A stretch of DNA of 64,000 nucleotides from Erwinia sp. (GTDB lineage Bacteria; Pseudomonadota; Gammaproteobacteria; Enterobacterales; Enterobacteriaceae), in the NCBI GenBank assembly GCA_964016415.1, contig OZ024666.1:3143310-3207309 (forward strand), read 5' to 3'. The notes under the pieces are model-generated. The model ran no database searches. It had not been told where the DNA came from and saw only the letters and a list, made by a program, of their open reading frames with translations. Both the position numbers and the translations under genes were made by a program. Below, piece after piece: positions 8,862-18,947 of the stretch (position 1 is its first letter; each line of letters starts with the position of its first letter).

Positions 8862-10550
8862 TTACTGAACAGCACCAGCCGACGCCGGAGCCGCGCACCA
8901 ATTGTTGGCGGGGTTAATTCCAACATCAGACGAGGTATACCCAAGACAGCCAAGCAACGAATCGAACAATTCAACATGGCGATGTACTTTTCCATCCTGC
9001 TGCTGCTGTTTAAGGCGCAGGAAAGCCTGTCTGTTAGCGGGTTCAGCCAGATAGCTGTCTGACATCCAAACCAGCAGTGGAACTCTGAACTGCTCGACAG
9101 GTGCCAGTTGACGCGGGGTGCCATGAAAATGGGTATTGTCACTGGTCGACTCACCATGATCGGCCGCATAAAAAACAATCGCCTTTTTATCACGCAGCTG
9201 ATCGAGCACACTATCAAGCATGGTATCGACGTATAGCACTGAGTTATCAAACGCATTGATTAACATCGCTTTGCTGCAACTTTCATCGACACCCATACAC
9301 TCGGGCTGAAAACGGGCATACTCACGTGGATATCGCTGGGAATAGAGATAATGAGAACCTTTGGTATGCAGAATCACCAGGTGTTTCCCGCGAGGATGAT
9401 TTTTCAGCGACTGCTGCAACTCAGGTATTAACAGCATGTCATCCACTGCTTTACCTCGATTCTTCTCTTCAGAACCAATCTGCTCACGAAAGGCATAATT
9501 GTCAGCATCGGTATTGTTGTAAAACCATACCTCGCTCTGCATGGCAAATAAATCTGAGCTAAACCCCAGTTGTTTGAGAACAGCAAACACATTCTGCTCT
9601 TTCAGAGTCTGTGCAGGATCATCAACTGTGCCACCTTCACGCACAAACATACAACGTAACGAGAGTTTAGTCGCCGTGTCACAGGAGATACCGCGAAATG
9701 CCACCAGGTTGGGTTCCTGAGCCAGCTTAGGCGTGGTATCCCGTTCGTAACCCAGTAACCCCATGTGATCCCATCGGGTCGTTTCACCAATCACAAACAC
9801 GACGTAGGTATCATCAATCCCTGCAGGTGCCTGATAACTAAACTGAGCGGCGGGATTAAACAAGGTATCACTGTCTATCTGCTCATCAACCGAGGTATAG
9901 ATGTAAAGACCGAGTGCTGAAAGCCAGTTCGATGGCAAATAAGAGTGTGCCACCACCCCACCATAACTCGGCAAGTCAATGTTAGTCTGACGTTCAGCCA
10001 GGGTTTGACGATGGTCAAAATATTTCAAAGGCAGCCACACAACTGCCACCGCGAACAGTAATACCAGTAGCGGACGCAGCCGTTTGCCTGGCATTATCAT
10101 CTGTTCAGGTAACGATAATAACAACGGACTTTTCCAGATCAACCACAACGGCAATACGCTCAGGACGCCGACCCAGATGAACAGGTGGTAACCGACGACC
10201 TCTTTAGAAAGATCGATATCTGTCGTCATCACGGAAGCGATGATGCCATAACCAATCACAACATTAAAAAACGTTATGCAGTAACTGGCGGTCACCGAGA
10301 TCACAAGTAACAGGGAGGCAGCAACGCGCCATACCACTTTACCGGTCAAGGATAACAGCCGCAGCAGAAAGAAAGTTAACATCACCACGGCAACCATTTC
10401 GGCCAATGCCGACAGGCATTGCATCAATGCTGCATGGTGCAGATAGGGGGTGAAACGATGGTAGAAAACCGCACTGTTCAGGAAGATACCAATGTAGATG
10501 GCCAGAAAGAGCGAAAGCTGGGATTGTGTCAGTCTTTTTATCACATTCAT
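8862..10550 (-). CDS. eptB: Kdo(2)-lipid A phosphoethanolamine 7''-transferase EptB
   Basis: Inner-membrane enzyme that transfers phosphoethanolamine from phosphatidylethanolamine to the outer Kdo sugar of lipopolysaccharide. Five hydrophobic segments fill the first ~180 residues, followed by a periplasmic sulfatase-fold domain. VVFVIGETTRWDHMG contains the expected nucleophilic Thr; CDTATKLSLRCMF, HTKGSHY and FYAADHGEST carry further metal and substrate residues. The length is 562 residues (E. coli 563), and the gene lies next to dpp as in E. coli. Confidence 0.93.
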   Translation of the reverse strand: MNVIKRLTQSQLSLFLAIYIGIFLNSAVFYHRFTPYLHHAALMQCLSALAEMVAVVMLTFFLLRLLSLTGKVVWRVAASLLLVISVTASYCITFFNVVIGYGIIASVMTTDIDLSKEVVGYHLFIWVGVLSVLPLWLIWKSPLLLSLPEQMIMPGKRLRPLLVLLFAVAVVWLPLKYFDHRQTLAERQTNIDLPSYGGVVAHSYLPSNWLSALGLYIYTSVDEQIDSDTLFNPAAQFSYQAPAGIDDTYVVFVIGETTRWDHMGLLGYERDTTPKLAQEPNLVAFRGISCDTATKLSLRCMFVREGGTVDDPAQTLKEQNVFAVLKQLGFSSDLFAMQSEVWFYNNTDADNYAFREQIGSEEKNRGKAVDDMLLIPELQQSLKNHPRGKHLVILHTKGSHYLYSQRYPREYARFQPECMGVDESCSKAMLINAFDNSVLYVDTMLDSVLDQLRDKKAIVFYAADHGESTSDNTHFHGTPRQLAPVEQFRVPLLVWMSDSYLAEPANRQAFLRLKQQQQDGKVHRHVELFDSLLGCLGYTSSDVGINPANNWCAAPASAGAVQ

Positions 10551-10780
10551 TAAAACTTTTTCAGACCTTACCAGGTGGGATGAATAATCGGGTGATCATC
10601 TGACCCTATGCTACAGGGAAAGTTCGTTCGCTCAGGCATATTTTACGAATAACCTGTTGTGGAAATTAACATAAAACGTCACAAGGTGTGTATCAGTAAA
10701 ATCAGGTATAGCAGGAGGTAATGACCGGAAGGGACTGGCGCGACCAGGGCGCAAATGCCCTGGTCAGACCAACATGATGA

Positions 10781-11212
10781 TCAGTCAGTGATAATACTCA
10801 GTGTCACATCGATATTGCCGCGAGTAGCATTGGAATACGGGCAAACAATATGCGCTGCATCTGTCAGTTTCTTCGCTTCATCTGCCGCCATGCCTGGCAG
10901 ATGAATATTCAGTTTTACTTCAATGCCGAATCCGGTAGGGATTGGACCAATACCCACCTCACCTTCAACAAACGCCTCTTTGGGCATAGTAAATTTGTCA
11001 CGCCCGGCGACAAACTTCATCGCGCCGAGGAAACAGGCAGAGTAACCCGCAGCAAAGAGTTGCTCAGGATTCGTCACTTCGCCCCCTAACCCCCCCATCT
11101 CTTTGGGTACACCCAGCTTCACATCAAGGAACCCATCAGAAGAGGTTGCACGACCATCACGACCGCCGGTTGCTTTTGCTTTTGCAGAGTAGACAACTTT
11201 TTCAAGAGACAT
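10781..11212 (-). CDS. ohr: Organic hydroperoxide resistance protein Ohr
   Basis: 143-residue Ohr/OsmC-fold thiol peroxidase that reduces organic and fatty-acid hydroperoxides. The two redox cysteines are visible in AAGYSACFLGA and AHIVCPYSNATR, the Ohr rather than OsmC arrangement. The N-terminus SLEKVVYSAKAKATGGRDGR is typical. It lies directly downstream of an OhrR-type regulator gene, and an operator-like site in its own promoter matches one upstream of the regulator. Confidence 0.92.
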   Translation of the reverse strand: MSLEKVVYSAKAKATGGRDGRATSSDGFLDVKLGVPKEMGGLGGEVTNPEQLFAAGYSACFLGAMKFVAGRDKFTMPKEAFVEGEVGIGPIPTGFGIEVKLNIHLPGMAADEAKKLTDAAHIVCPYSNATRGNIDVTLSIITD

Positions 11213-11250
11213 CAGATCACTCCATAGTCAGGTGTTTTGTTAACTATAAA

Positions 11251-11262
11251 ATAGCACACTAT
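11251..11262. promoter_or_regulatory. Putative OhrR operator upstream of ohr
   Basis: ATAGCACACTAT, an imperfect palindrome with ATAG...CTAT arms, lies 39-50 bases upstream of the ohr start. The identical 12 bases occur upstream of ohrR at 11777-11788. That a shared, palindromic site stands before both genes suggests an OhrR operator; binding is inferred. Confidence 0.6.
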
Positions 11263-11298
11263 TTAAAAAGCGCAATAACAGTTTTACCAATCTCACCG

Positions 11299-11766
11299 TC
11301 AGCCAGCGAGATGATTTCTGAGCGTTTCCAGCTCTTTCTTTAACGCACTCATCGACTCTGCATCGCAGGAGGATGAGTGGAAAACCTCAGTGGGGATATC
11401 GAGTGCTTTGTCGCGTAATTGCCGTCCCTGTTCAGTCAGTGTCACCACCACCTGACGCTCATCGCGCCTTGACCGTTCTCTGAGCAACAAACCAGCTGCT
11501 TCGAGACGTTTGAGTAACGGGGTGAGAGTCGCTGAATCAAGAAACAGCCGCTCGCCAATTTCCGACACGGTAATTTGATCCCTTTCCCACAGAACCAGCA
11601 TAACCAGATATTGCGGGTAGGTGATGTCGAGCCTGACCAGCAGTTGCCGGTAAAGCTTATGCATTGCAAGATTGGCAGAATAGAGCGCGAAACAGAGTTG
11701 CTGATCTAACAGCAACTCTTCATGCTGCCTTGTTCTGCTCAGAGTGGTAGTTTTTTCATTCATCAT
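11299..11766 (-). CDS. ohrR: OhrR, peroxide-sensing MarR-family repressor
   Basis: 155 residues with a MarR winged helix ([25 protein letters not shown], then [15 protein letters not shown] for the wing). The N-terminal [17 protein letters not shown] holds the single reactive Cys used by OhrR to sense organic hydroperoxides, with the expected Tyr partners in LYRQ and TYPQY. Oxidation of this Cys would release the repressor from ohr. The start is one of two adjacent ATG codons (11766 or 11763). Confidence 0.88.
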   Translation of the reverse strand: MMNEKTTTLSRTRQHEELLLDQQLCFALYSANLAMHKLYRQLLVRLDITYPQYLVMLVLWERDQITVSEIGERLFLDSATLTPLLKRLEAAGLLLRERSRRDERQVVVTLTEQGRQLRDKALDIPTEVFHSSSCDAESMSALKKELETLRNHLAG

Positions 11767-11776
11767 GCGATGCTAT

Positions 11777-11788
11777 ATAGCACACTAT
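11777..11788. promoter_or_regulatory. Putative OhrR operator upstream of ohrR
   Basis: A second copy of ATAGCACACTAT begins 11 bases upstream of the ohrR ATG, overlapping where its ribosome binding site or promoter should lie. It fits autoregulation. Nearby flanks extend the symmetry (TATATAG...CTATATTA). Confidence 0.6.
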
Positions 11789-11883
11789 ATTATTGCAAGC
11801 GATTTTAAACCGGAACGGCAACCGATTAGCACAAACAGATCGTAACCGATGATAAACAGTGAGCAACGTCATCCTTGGCACAC

Positions 11884-12321
11884 TCAGGAGTGAAAAAAAG
11901 CACCCGCCTCGTCTCTGGCATAAATCTCCATGACTTTTTCCCAAACTCTCCCCCCTGGATCACCGGCTTCATTGAAAACCGCATCCATTTTCTCAATTTG
12001 TATCTGGCTGATTTGGTTATCAATCGATAACCCCCCGGAGGTAAGAAAAAGCACTTTGCTGCGTTTATCTTTTGGATGAGGCTGAAAATCAATCATCCCT
12101 TTTGCAATTAATTCCTGCATCGGCTTATGCATCGCCTGCTTTGATACATCAAGTACCGATAACAGTTCATTCACTGTCATACCCGGTTTTCGCGCAACAA
12201 AGAACAGAATTCGCCGATGGAATTGAGTAATTCCGTATCTGCCGAGCAGATTGTCAGAAGGCTTTACAAAACTTCGGTAGGCAAAATAAAAAAGTGCCAG
12301 TTTTTTATCAACGTCAATCAT
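11884..12321 (-). CDS. MarR-family transcriptional regulator
   Basis: 145 residues from the chosen start. The winged-helix core reads MTVNELLSVLDVSKQAMHKPMQELIAKGMID, followed by a wing PHPKDKRSKVLFLT. This QAMHK variant is seen in a branch of MarR proteins distinct from OhrR; no sensing Cys is present. I start at ATG 12321 (MIDVDKK), which has AGGA six bases upstream, rather than at a codon 33 bases further up. The target is unknown: it stands alone between ohrR and the decayed yfaS remnant. Confidence 0.8.
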   Translation of the reverse strand: MIDVDKKLALFYFAYRSFVKPSDNLLGRYGITQFHRRILFFVARKPGMTVNELLSVLDVSKQAMHKPMQELIAKGMIDFQPHPKDKRSKVLFLTSGGLSIDNQISQIQIEKMDAVFNEAGDPGGRVWEKVMEIYARDEAGAFFHS

Positions 12322-12422
12322 AGGCTCATCCTGCTTTTTCCTGCATATTAGCACGAGACAAGATTGACGTTGAAGTGGCTGAGGCTGAGTCTCAGGCCTC
12401 CCTTAACATGGCATCATGAGTT

Positions 12423-13916
12423 TTGTTTTTCAAATGCCACACCCAGTTTTTTCAGGAGTTCAGGTGCATCATCTGCCTTCATACACACTTCAATCCATTG
12501 CAGTCGGTCTATGGTGGTGTGGTGAATACAGCCAGCCAACTGTTGCCCTTAAGTCTGGTCTATAAAGTACTGCCGGCACGCGAAGATACTATTCGCTCCA
12601 CCCTCTATCAACTGATGCAAAATAACCGCACCCGGCTGATGCAGTTAGCGGGCCCGCAAGCACGTTTCGCCTGGTGGGGCGGAAGCGCTGACAGTAGTGC
12701 GCTGTTGACTGCCTATGCCTACTATGCTGACTGGCATGCCAGCCAGGCGATGGGGCTTTCGCTCCCGGCATCACAATGGCAACGCATGCTTGAACTCTAT
12801 GCAGAACAGGCCGGCGATCTCCCCCTGCTACATCGTGCCCTGATCCTCACCTTTGCCCAGGAGATGAAATTACCGGTGAACAGCCTGATTCAGGGGCTGG
12901 ATGCTGCTCTGCTCGACTATACGCTTGAGGCACACACGGCATACTCAGCGGACAATCTGACGCGTAATGACAGCCTCATTCTGTATGCCGCTAACAGCGA
13001 TCTCGGGATCGCCGCTGCCCGCACACTCACCGATGTGTTGCTGGGTCGTGCGCAGCTTACCTCAACGGAATCAACGGCGGTGAGAGAACGCGCAAAGCGT
13101 AAAGTCACTGATAGCGCATTACCACTCGCAAGAACGATTGCGCTTTTAGCGGTTAAAGGCGGTGAACGGGAAGCTGCGGCAATATTACGCAGCCTGACAT
13201 CAGAGCAGGCAAGTATTGACCGTGCTCTGGCAATCAACTGGCTGGCACAACGCGTCAACTACAGTGCCCCTTCTCCGCTGCCTTCTCCTGGCGAAGGTTG
13301 GAGAAAACAATCACTGATCGACGGTGGTCACTACTGGTTATGGGAAGGTAAAGGCGTGCCCGAAACCATTTCGCAACCCTAAGAGACCCAAACGCTCTCT
13401 GATGCTGTGTTGAGTTGGTACAGCCCGGAGCCTGCAGCGAGAGAACGTGATACACCCGTAAAAGTGACCCATCGGCTGTTTAAATTAATTCCTGATGACG
13501 AGCCTTTCTCATTCCGCCTTGAAGCCGTTACCGATGGCATCGTTTCCAGTTCAGCTCTCTATCTTGATGAAATAGAGCTGGAAAGTAATCAAGAAGAGGA
13601 TCTGCGTTTTAGCCAGGTAGAGGTTCCGCTTCCGCCAGGTGCTGATGTGGAAAAAACCATCTGGGGTATCAACGTACAGCGTACCGATGGCAGTAAAGGC
13701 ACCATGAACCTCGACAAAGCGCGCAACGAAAATGGTGATCTAATGTATATGATCCCGGTTGATCGACAACGCGGGCAAACTCATTTTCATCATCTGGTGC
13801 GTTTCTCTCAGAAAGGCGAATTTACCCTGCCTGCAGTCCGTTTCCGGCGCAGCTATGCACCGGAACAGCAGGTCAGTGAGCAACGTCAGTTGCTGCAAAC
13901 GGTGACGGTGAGATAG
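12423..13916 (+). pseudogene. yfaS: yfaS remnant (alpha-2-macroglobulin-like protein), 5'-deleted with in-frame stop
   Basis: Only the C-terminal third of the large YfaS protein (about 1500 residues in E. coli) remains. Near 12500-12560 the segment VYGGVVNTASQLLPLSLVYKVLP matches the alpha-2-macroglobulin pattern YGCxEQT...LLP in altered form. The helical-domain residues that follow are well preserved to 13379. A TAA at 13380-13382 interrupts the frame, and the same frame then continues with ETQTLSDAVLSWYSPEP to the natural end at 13916, next to yfaQ. Sequence upstream of 12500 shows no further YfaS coding, so the first two thirds are deleted. The protein cannot be functional. Confidence 0.85.
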
Positions 13917-15563
13917 ATGAAGCGCACACTCTCCCGCTATCTTGCCCGGTTGCTGCTGCTTATCCCACTGGCAGCAACCGCAGAGCCGACATTGAATGTC
14001 GCTATCCGTGAGGAGGGAGGGGATAAACTCTATCAATTGACCAAAGAAAATGTCGTCAAACAACAGTCACTGCCAACGGCACTTTCTACCCCGTTAGGCA
14101 GCCTGTGGAAACTGTATGTCTACGCCTGGCTGACAGATCGTCAGATAACTGAAGCGCCCTACACCTGCCATGGTGCCGATAAAGAAGAAGTCTACTGCTG
14201 TTCTCCGGGCGAACAGATAACCCGAGATCAGGCACTGGTACGCTCATGTGGTCTCTATTTCTCTCCGACAAGGTTAAATATTAACCCTGGAGAGTGGCAG
14301 CAATACTGGCAAAAACAGCGTTCACCCGGCTGGTTGCAGCAGCTTTCCCGGCTGCAACCTGAAACGCGCGTTCCGGTCTCTGAGCTGCTTGAGACGCTAT
14401 CCACATTGCCCGGCAGGGAAATAGCTTAACCACTATTACTGGATGTGGTGCTGAATAACGGCGACGGGAGCACAGCAGGCGCACTCGGCGGTCGACTGAG
14501 AGTCAAAACCTGGAGCTGGTTTGCTGATCAGGTACAACAACAACGTGAAGGCGGGTTTGCTGGCTGGCTGAGTGATGGTACTCCGCTCTGGGCAAGCGGG
14601 CCTGGCACCAGCAAAACGGTCTTAAATGACTATGCAACGGTACTCAATCGATGGTTACCACTGTCAACGATCCTGAAAGGCGAGCCTTGTGTGGTGGTGG
14701 ATCTGTTTACTCGCTATCCGATCACCACGATCCAGCAGACAGGCAGTGATCTCCATATCACTCCCGGGGTTTTACGCGGTCGTTATCAGGTCAGCTTCAG
14801 TAATGGTAACCAGCGCGAGATAGAGAGTCATGGTGAACTCTATTTGCAACAGGATCTCACGGTGAAAGCTCGCCTGAATCGTGAAGAGTATGTTGCCCGG
14901 GTGCTTGACCGTGAGGCAAAAAGTGAACCCCAGGAAGCCGCGAAAGCCATGGCGGTTGCGATCCGAACTTACCTGCAACAAAATGCACAACGTGACGGAC
15001 AATGTCTGACTATTGAGGACAGTAGCGCGCTGCAGCGCGTCTCCCCCTCCGCCGCCAGCGAAGGCAGCAGAGCTATTGTTGCCTGGACACAGGACATCAT
15101 TCTTGCGGGCAGTCAGGTGAATTATCATCTCGATACCGAAGGGGAAAACCAGCTGTCGTGGCAAAGAGCGGTGGAACAAGCGCAGCATGGTATGCGCTAT
15201 GATGCAATCCCCGCCTCAGCCTATCCACGGGCCAACCTGAGTCGCTGGGATGCCCCCCTGACAACCTGTCAGGCGATACCTGAAGCTGAGGCATGGATAA
15301 AATCGCAGCAACAAGGCTGGCAGGAAAAACTGTACCGGGAACCGGGATATAACACCCTGACACAATTCGCCGTGTGTCGTTCGGGCGCGGGTTCCCCTTA
15401 CATAGACAGAACCAAAAAACAGATCCATGTCCGTCATTTCTACACCCTGCAGGACAGACTGGATTTAACGCATGAATATTTGCACCTGGCTTTTGATGGC
15501 TACCCTTCCGGTATGGATGAAGTGTACATCGAAAATCTTACCCGCCATCTGTTAATGGATTAA
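13917..15563 (+). pseudogene. yfaQ: yfaQ (DUF2300 family) with one nonsense codon
   Basis: The full frame is 549 codons, the length of E. coli YfaQ, and begins with a signal peptide MKRTLSRYLARLLLLIPL...TAEP. TAA at 14427-14429 (codon 171) stops it; the frame continues without indel through WSWFADQV, RYQVSFSNGNQRE and the final DLTHEYLHLAFDGYPSG. The last segment includes HEYLH, a zinc-peptidase-like HExxH-type motif. A restart at GTG 14445 is possible but would lack the signal peptide. It starts immediately after the yfaS stop and is followed four bases later by yfaP, as in E. coli. Confidence 0.85.
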
Positions 15564-15567
15564 TGTT

Positions 15568-16340
15568 ATGCGCACCCGTTATCTCGCTTTTATCGTTCCT
15601 CTTCTGTTTCCGGGGCAGTTCAGGCCCAGGAGGTTGAAATCACCACCCCCTACGCTGGCTGGCAGGCGAATGATGGGGACAATGCCAATTTTTCACAACG
15701 GGTGTATTACCCCGCCTCTTCTGTCAACACAGCCGCCGGGCAGAACATCACGGCACAAATTCGCGGCAAAATAACCGCTTTGCGAAAAATTGCCGAAGAG
15801 CCTAACCGGCCGGGAAAAATTGTCGTCAATGGTATTGAGATGCCCGTGCGCATTGATGACGATGGAGGCTTTTCACGCCCGTTTATCTTCCCGGAAGGCA
15901 GCAACAGCATTCAGGTCATCAGCCCCGACGGCGAGAGTCAACATAAAACCCAGTTTTACTCAACCAACGGACAAGGCGGCATTCCTGCGAGATTGCGTGT
16001 AGTACTGTCATGGGACAGCGACAATACCGACCTCGATTTGCATGTCGTCACACCGGATGGCCAGCACGCCTGGTATGGCAATCGCGCATTGCAGAATGGC
16101 GGCGCACTGGATGTCGACGTCACAACCGGTTATGGCCCGGAAATTTTCTCCACGCCGACCCCGTTGAAAGGACGTTATCTGGTGTATGTTAACTATTTCG
16201 GTGGTAGTCAGGAGCTCATCACAACAGCGCAGTTGTCAGTGATCACCGGCGAAGGCACACCAGATGAGAAACAGGAAACGTTTGTAATTCCGATGCGTAA
16301 AGCAGGCGAACTGACACTGGTGAATAGCTTCAGTTACTGA
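15568..16340 (+). pseudogene. yfaP: yfaP (DUF2135 family) with a frameshift in the signal peptide
   Basis: ATG 15568 opens MRTRYLAFIVPLLF, the start of a signal peptide, but after about 15610 the conserved protein (VQAQEVEITTPYAGWQAND...) lies in another frame. Adding one base within GTTTCC would restore LLFSGAVQAQ. From 15615 on, the frame is open to 16340 and matches E. coli YfaP, including LSWDSDNTDLDLHVVTPDG and DVTTGYGPEIF. A GTG at 15702 could start a shortened protein without export signal. With yfaS and yfaQ also broken, I read it as a pseudogene; a sequencing error is the alternative for this one base. Confidence 0.75.
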
Positions 16341-16347
16341 GTAAAAC

Positions 16348-16367
16348 CGCCGTCAATTCTGACGGCG
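16348..16367 (-). terminator. Terminator of the RcnB-like gene (possibly bidirectional)
   Basis: CGCCGTCA and TGACGGCG form a perfect 8-bp stem with a 4-base loop. On the minus strand it is followed by GTTTTAC, so it suits the gene ending at 16385. It also sits directly after yfaP on the other strand. Confidence 0.6.
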
Positions 16368-16384
16368 TAACATTCAGCCAGGAA

Positions 16385-16795
16385 TCATTGATAGAGAATA
16401 TCACCGGAAACAATGCGCACAATGCGACCTTCTGCATCGGTGATCAACACATAACTTCCTCCCATATACGTCCAGTGACTGCCATCCTGCGGCGCAGGAA
16501 GATTACGTTTGTTCCACTCTGCAATATTATATCGCGCAGAACGGTAAAGCTCAGGCACCACATCTCCTGCCTGGAAGTGGGTAAAGTCAGCAAATACCTC
16601 ACTGCGATCATATTTACTGGCATCGGGTGCCACCGCTACACTATTATTATCACTGACTGTCGGGGCTGCGGTATCCGCAGAGGCTTCACTGGTCGATGCT
16701 GGCGCACTCGCTACCGCCACATCATCAGCACAAACTGCAGAGGTACTCAGCAACAGCGTAGTGATACCAAAAAACAACGGCGCAACTTTATTCAT
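16385..16795 (-). CDS. RcnB-like periplasmic protein
   Basis: 136 residues. A signal peptide (MNKVAPLFFGITTLLLSTSAVCA) is followed by an Ala/Ser/Val-rich linker to about residue 60 and then the conserved RcnB domain: FQAGDVVPELYRSARYNI, WNKRNLPAPQDGSHW, YVLITDAEGRIVRIVSG. Relatives (RcnB/YohN) modulate nickel and cobalt homeostasis, but many family members are uncharacterised and this gene has no rcnA or metal transporter beside it, so the function is open. Expression appears monocistronic, with a stem-loop terminator downstream. Confidence 0.75.
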   Translation of the reverse strand: MNKVAPLFFGITTLLLSTSAVCADDVAVASAPASTSEASADTAAPTVSDNNSVAVAPDASKYDRSEVFADFTHFQAGDVVPELYRSARYNIAEWNKRNLPAPQDGSHWTYMGGSYVLITDAEGRIVRIVSGDILYQ

Positions 16796-17189
16796 AATAT
16801 CCTCATGTAAAACAATACCTGTCCCGAAATCTTGTCCAGGAGAAGCAAGCTAAAGGTCTCTCATCTGATTACTCAGACCAATGAACAGGCAATCCGTTCC
16901 TGATGTCATGTAAGGGATTGCGACTTTTGTCATAAGATAACGTGATAACCAGAACAGAGTCACCCAGGTAGTCAACCCGACCGCAGGCTCTGCTAATAAA
17001 ATTTTATCGGCATCACACTGTTTTCTTACACGTTGATCGTAACCTCACACCTTATCATGACACGATGATACTGATTTTATCGTCAGGGAGAAGATTTTAA
17101 CTATTTTACCTGCAGGTTGGGCTTCACTACTCTCTGTTAACGCCCCGTTAATAGGTTTACTGCCATTTATTCAGTAAAGGATACCCCGG
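16796..17189. other. Divergent intergenic region
   Basis: 394 bases between the RcnB-like gene and the monooxygenase gene, holding both promoters. No RNA gene or conserved coding frame was seen. The only structure noted is the inverted repeat at 17156-17178. Confidence 0.5.
17156..17178 (+). promoter_or_regulatory. Inverted repeat just upstream of the monooxygenase gene
   Basis: TTTACTG and CAGTAAA (7-bp arms, 9-base spacer) end 11 bases before the ATG at 17190. It could be a regulator site or an mRNA hairpin near the ribosome binding site AAAGGATA. No regulator is known for it. Confidence 0.35.
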
Positions 17190-18449
17190 ATGACAACAGA
17201 GAAAATTAACACCCTGGTGATTGGTGCCGGTCAGGCCGGTGTGGCAATGAGTGAGCATCTCAGTCAGCGTAACATCCCTCATCTGGTGCTGGAGAAACAG
17301 CGTATCGCTGAAGCCTGGCGTACCGGACGCTGGGATTCACTGGTTGCTAATGGTCCTGCCTGGCACGACCGCTTTCCAGGAATGACTTTTCCCGACCAGT
17401 CAGCCGACGGCTTTGTGGCAAAAGAGCAGGTCGCTGATTACTTCGTCGGATACGCACAACACATCAAAGCGCCGATTCGCTGTGGTGTCAGCGTGACACG
17501 GGTCACCCGATTGCAAGGTGCTCCGGGCTTTCATGTAGAAACCAGTGCCGGGGTGATAGAAGCACAGCGCGTGGTTGTCGCCACTGGCCCCTTTCAAAAA
17601 CCGGTTATCCCGGCCATCGCCTCATCAGACAGCAGCGTGCTGCAAATGCACTCAGCAGACTACCGCCATCCGCAACAGCTTCCGCCGGGAGCAGTGCTTG
17701 TCGTAGGCTCCGGCTCTTCCGGGGTACAGATCGCTGATGAGCTGCAACGCAGTGGCAGAAAAGTATTTCTCTCGGTAGGCCCCCATGAAAGGCCACCACG
17801 GCGCTATCGCGGTCGTGATTTTTGCTGGTGGCTTGGTGTGCTGGGCTTATGGGATGCCACCCATTGCCAGCCGGGCAAAGAGCATGTCACCATCGCAGTC
17901 AGCGGTGCACAAGGAGGGCACACCGTCGATTTCCGACGTCTGGCACAACAAGGGATGACCCTGCTCGGGTCAACCCGTGCCTGTGAAGCGCAACAACTTT
18001 ATTTTAATGACGACCTGGCAGCCAATATCAGACAAGGGGATGCCAGCTATCTGGCACTGCTGGATGCGGCTGATGCCTGGATTGAGAAAAATGGCCTCGA
18101 CCTGCCGGAAGAGCCCGAAGCGAGACAATTCCCGGTTGATCCGCCTGAATTCAGTCACCCGCATAAGCAGCTCCACACTGAAGCAGAGGGCATCAGCACC
18201 ATTATCTGGGCCACAGGTTATGCCACCGACTACCAGTGGTTAGAGGTGGATGCATTTCAGGAAAATGGCCGGCCACGCCACCAGCGCGGTGTTTCCAGTG
18301 AGCCGGGAATCTATTTTCTCGGTCTGCCGTGGTTGTCACGTCGTGGTTCCAGTTTTATCTGGGGAGTCTGGCATGACGCCAGTTATCTCGCTGACCATAT
18401 CATGGCACAGAACAGTTACCTGAATTATCAACCCGATACTCAACCGTAA
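17190..18449 (+). CDS. Flavin-dependent monooxygenase (FMO-like)
   Basis: 419 residues with an N-terminal FAD-binding fingerprint VIGAGQAGVAMSEHL (GxGxxG at residues 12-17) and a second dinucleotide site VVGSGSSGVQIADEL near residue 171, expected to bind NADPH. LQMHSADYRHP between them resembles the FMO linker motif, and IIWATGYATDYQWL is the conserved C-terminal ATG motif. The protein should oxygenate a nitrogen, sulfur or activated carbon of a small molecule. It is the first gene of a cluster with RidA, DUF1028 and an M20 hydrolase, so its substrate is probably the compound the island degrades. Confidence 0.8.
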   Translation: MTTEKINTLVIGAGQAGVAMSEHLSQRNIPHLVLEKQRIAEAWRTGRWDSLVANGPAWHDRFPGMTFPDQSADGFVAKEQVADYFVGYAQHIKAPIRCGVSVTRVTRLQGAPGFHVETSAGVIEAQRVVVATGPFQKPVIPAIASSDSSVLQMHSADYRHPQQLPPGAVLVVGSGSSGVQIADELQRSGRKVFLSVGPHERPPRRYRGRDFCWWLGVLGLWDATHCQPGKEHVTIAVSGAQGGHTVDFRRLAQQGMTLLGSTRACEAQQLYFNDDLAANIRQGDASYLALLDAADAWIEKNGLDLPEEPEARQFPVDPPEFSHPHKQLHTEAEGISTIIWATGYATDYQWLEVDAFQENGRPRHQRGVSSEPGIYFLGLPWLSRRGSSFIWGVWHDASYLADHIMAQNSYLNYQPDTQP

Positions 18450-18509
18450 TCCTGTTAATCACTGAAGGTTTACACTCTGACGTTTGCACACTATTCACAG
18501 GAGTAAGCC

Positions 18510-18947
18510 ATGACAGCACCCACGCACACACGCATCAGGATGTTTAATACCAAAGAAACGTATCCTAACCAGTCACTGGACAATGACCTGTGCCAGGCGG
18601 TACGGGCGGGGAACACTGTCTATGTCCGCGGCCAGGTCGGCACTGATTTTGCCGGTAACCTGGTTGGACTCGGTGATGCTGGTGCACAAACTGAACAAGC
18701 AATGAAAAACGTTAAACAACTGTTGGGAGAGGCCGGTTCTGATCTCTCGCACATTGTCAAAACCACCACCTACCTGACGGATCCCCGTTATCGGGAAGCG
18801 GTGTACCGTGTTGTTGGTCGCTGGTTGAAAGGCGTTTATCCCATCTCTACCGGGCTGGTTGTCTCAGCACTGGCTCAGCCAGAGTGGTTGATGGAAATTG
18901 ACATCATCGCCGTCATCCCGGATGACTGGCAAACAGCGGAGGTCTGA
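18510..18947 (+). CDS. RidA/YjgF family protein
   Basis: 145 residues with the family pattern VYVRGQVGTDFAGNLVGLGDAGAQTEQAMKN split across the core sheet, VVKTT-like DLSHIVKTTTYLTDP and a C-terminal MEIDIIAVIP. RidA proteins hydrolyse reactive imines or enamines to ketones and ammonia. The Arg that binds the substrate carboxylate in canonical RidA is not obvious, so it may belong to another Rid subfamily. Its stop overlaps the next start by one base (TGATG). Confidence 0.85.
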   Translation: MTAPTHTRIRMFNTKETYPNQSLDNDLCQAVRAGNTVYVRGQVGTDFAGNLVGLGDAGAQTEQAMKNVKQLLGEAGSDLSHIVKTTTYLTDPRYREAVYRVVGRWLKGVYPISTGLVVSALAQPEWLMEIDIIAVIPDDWQTAEV

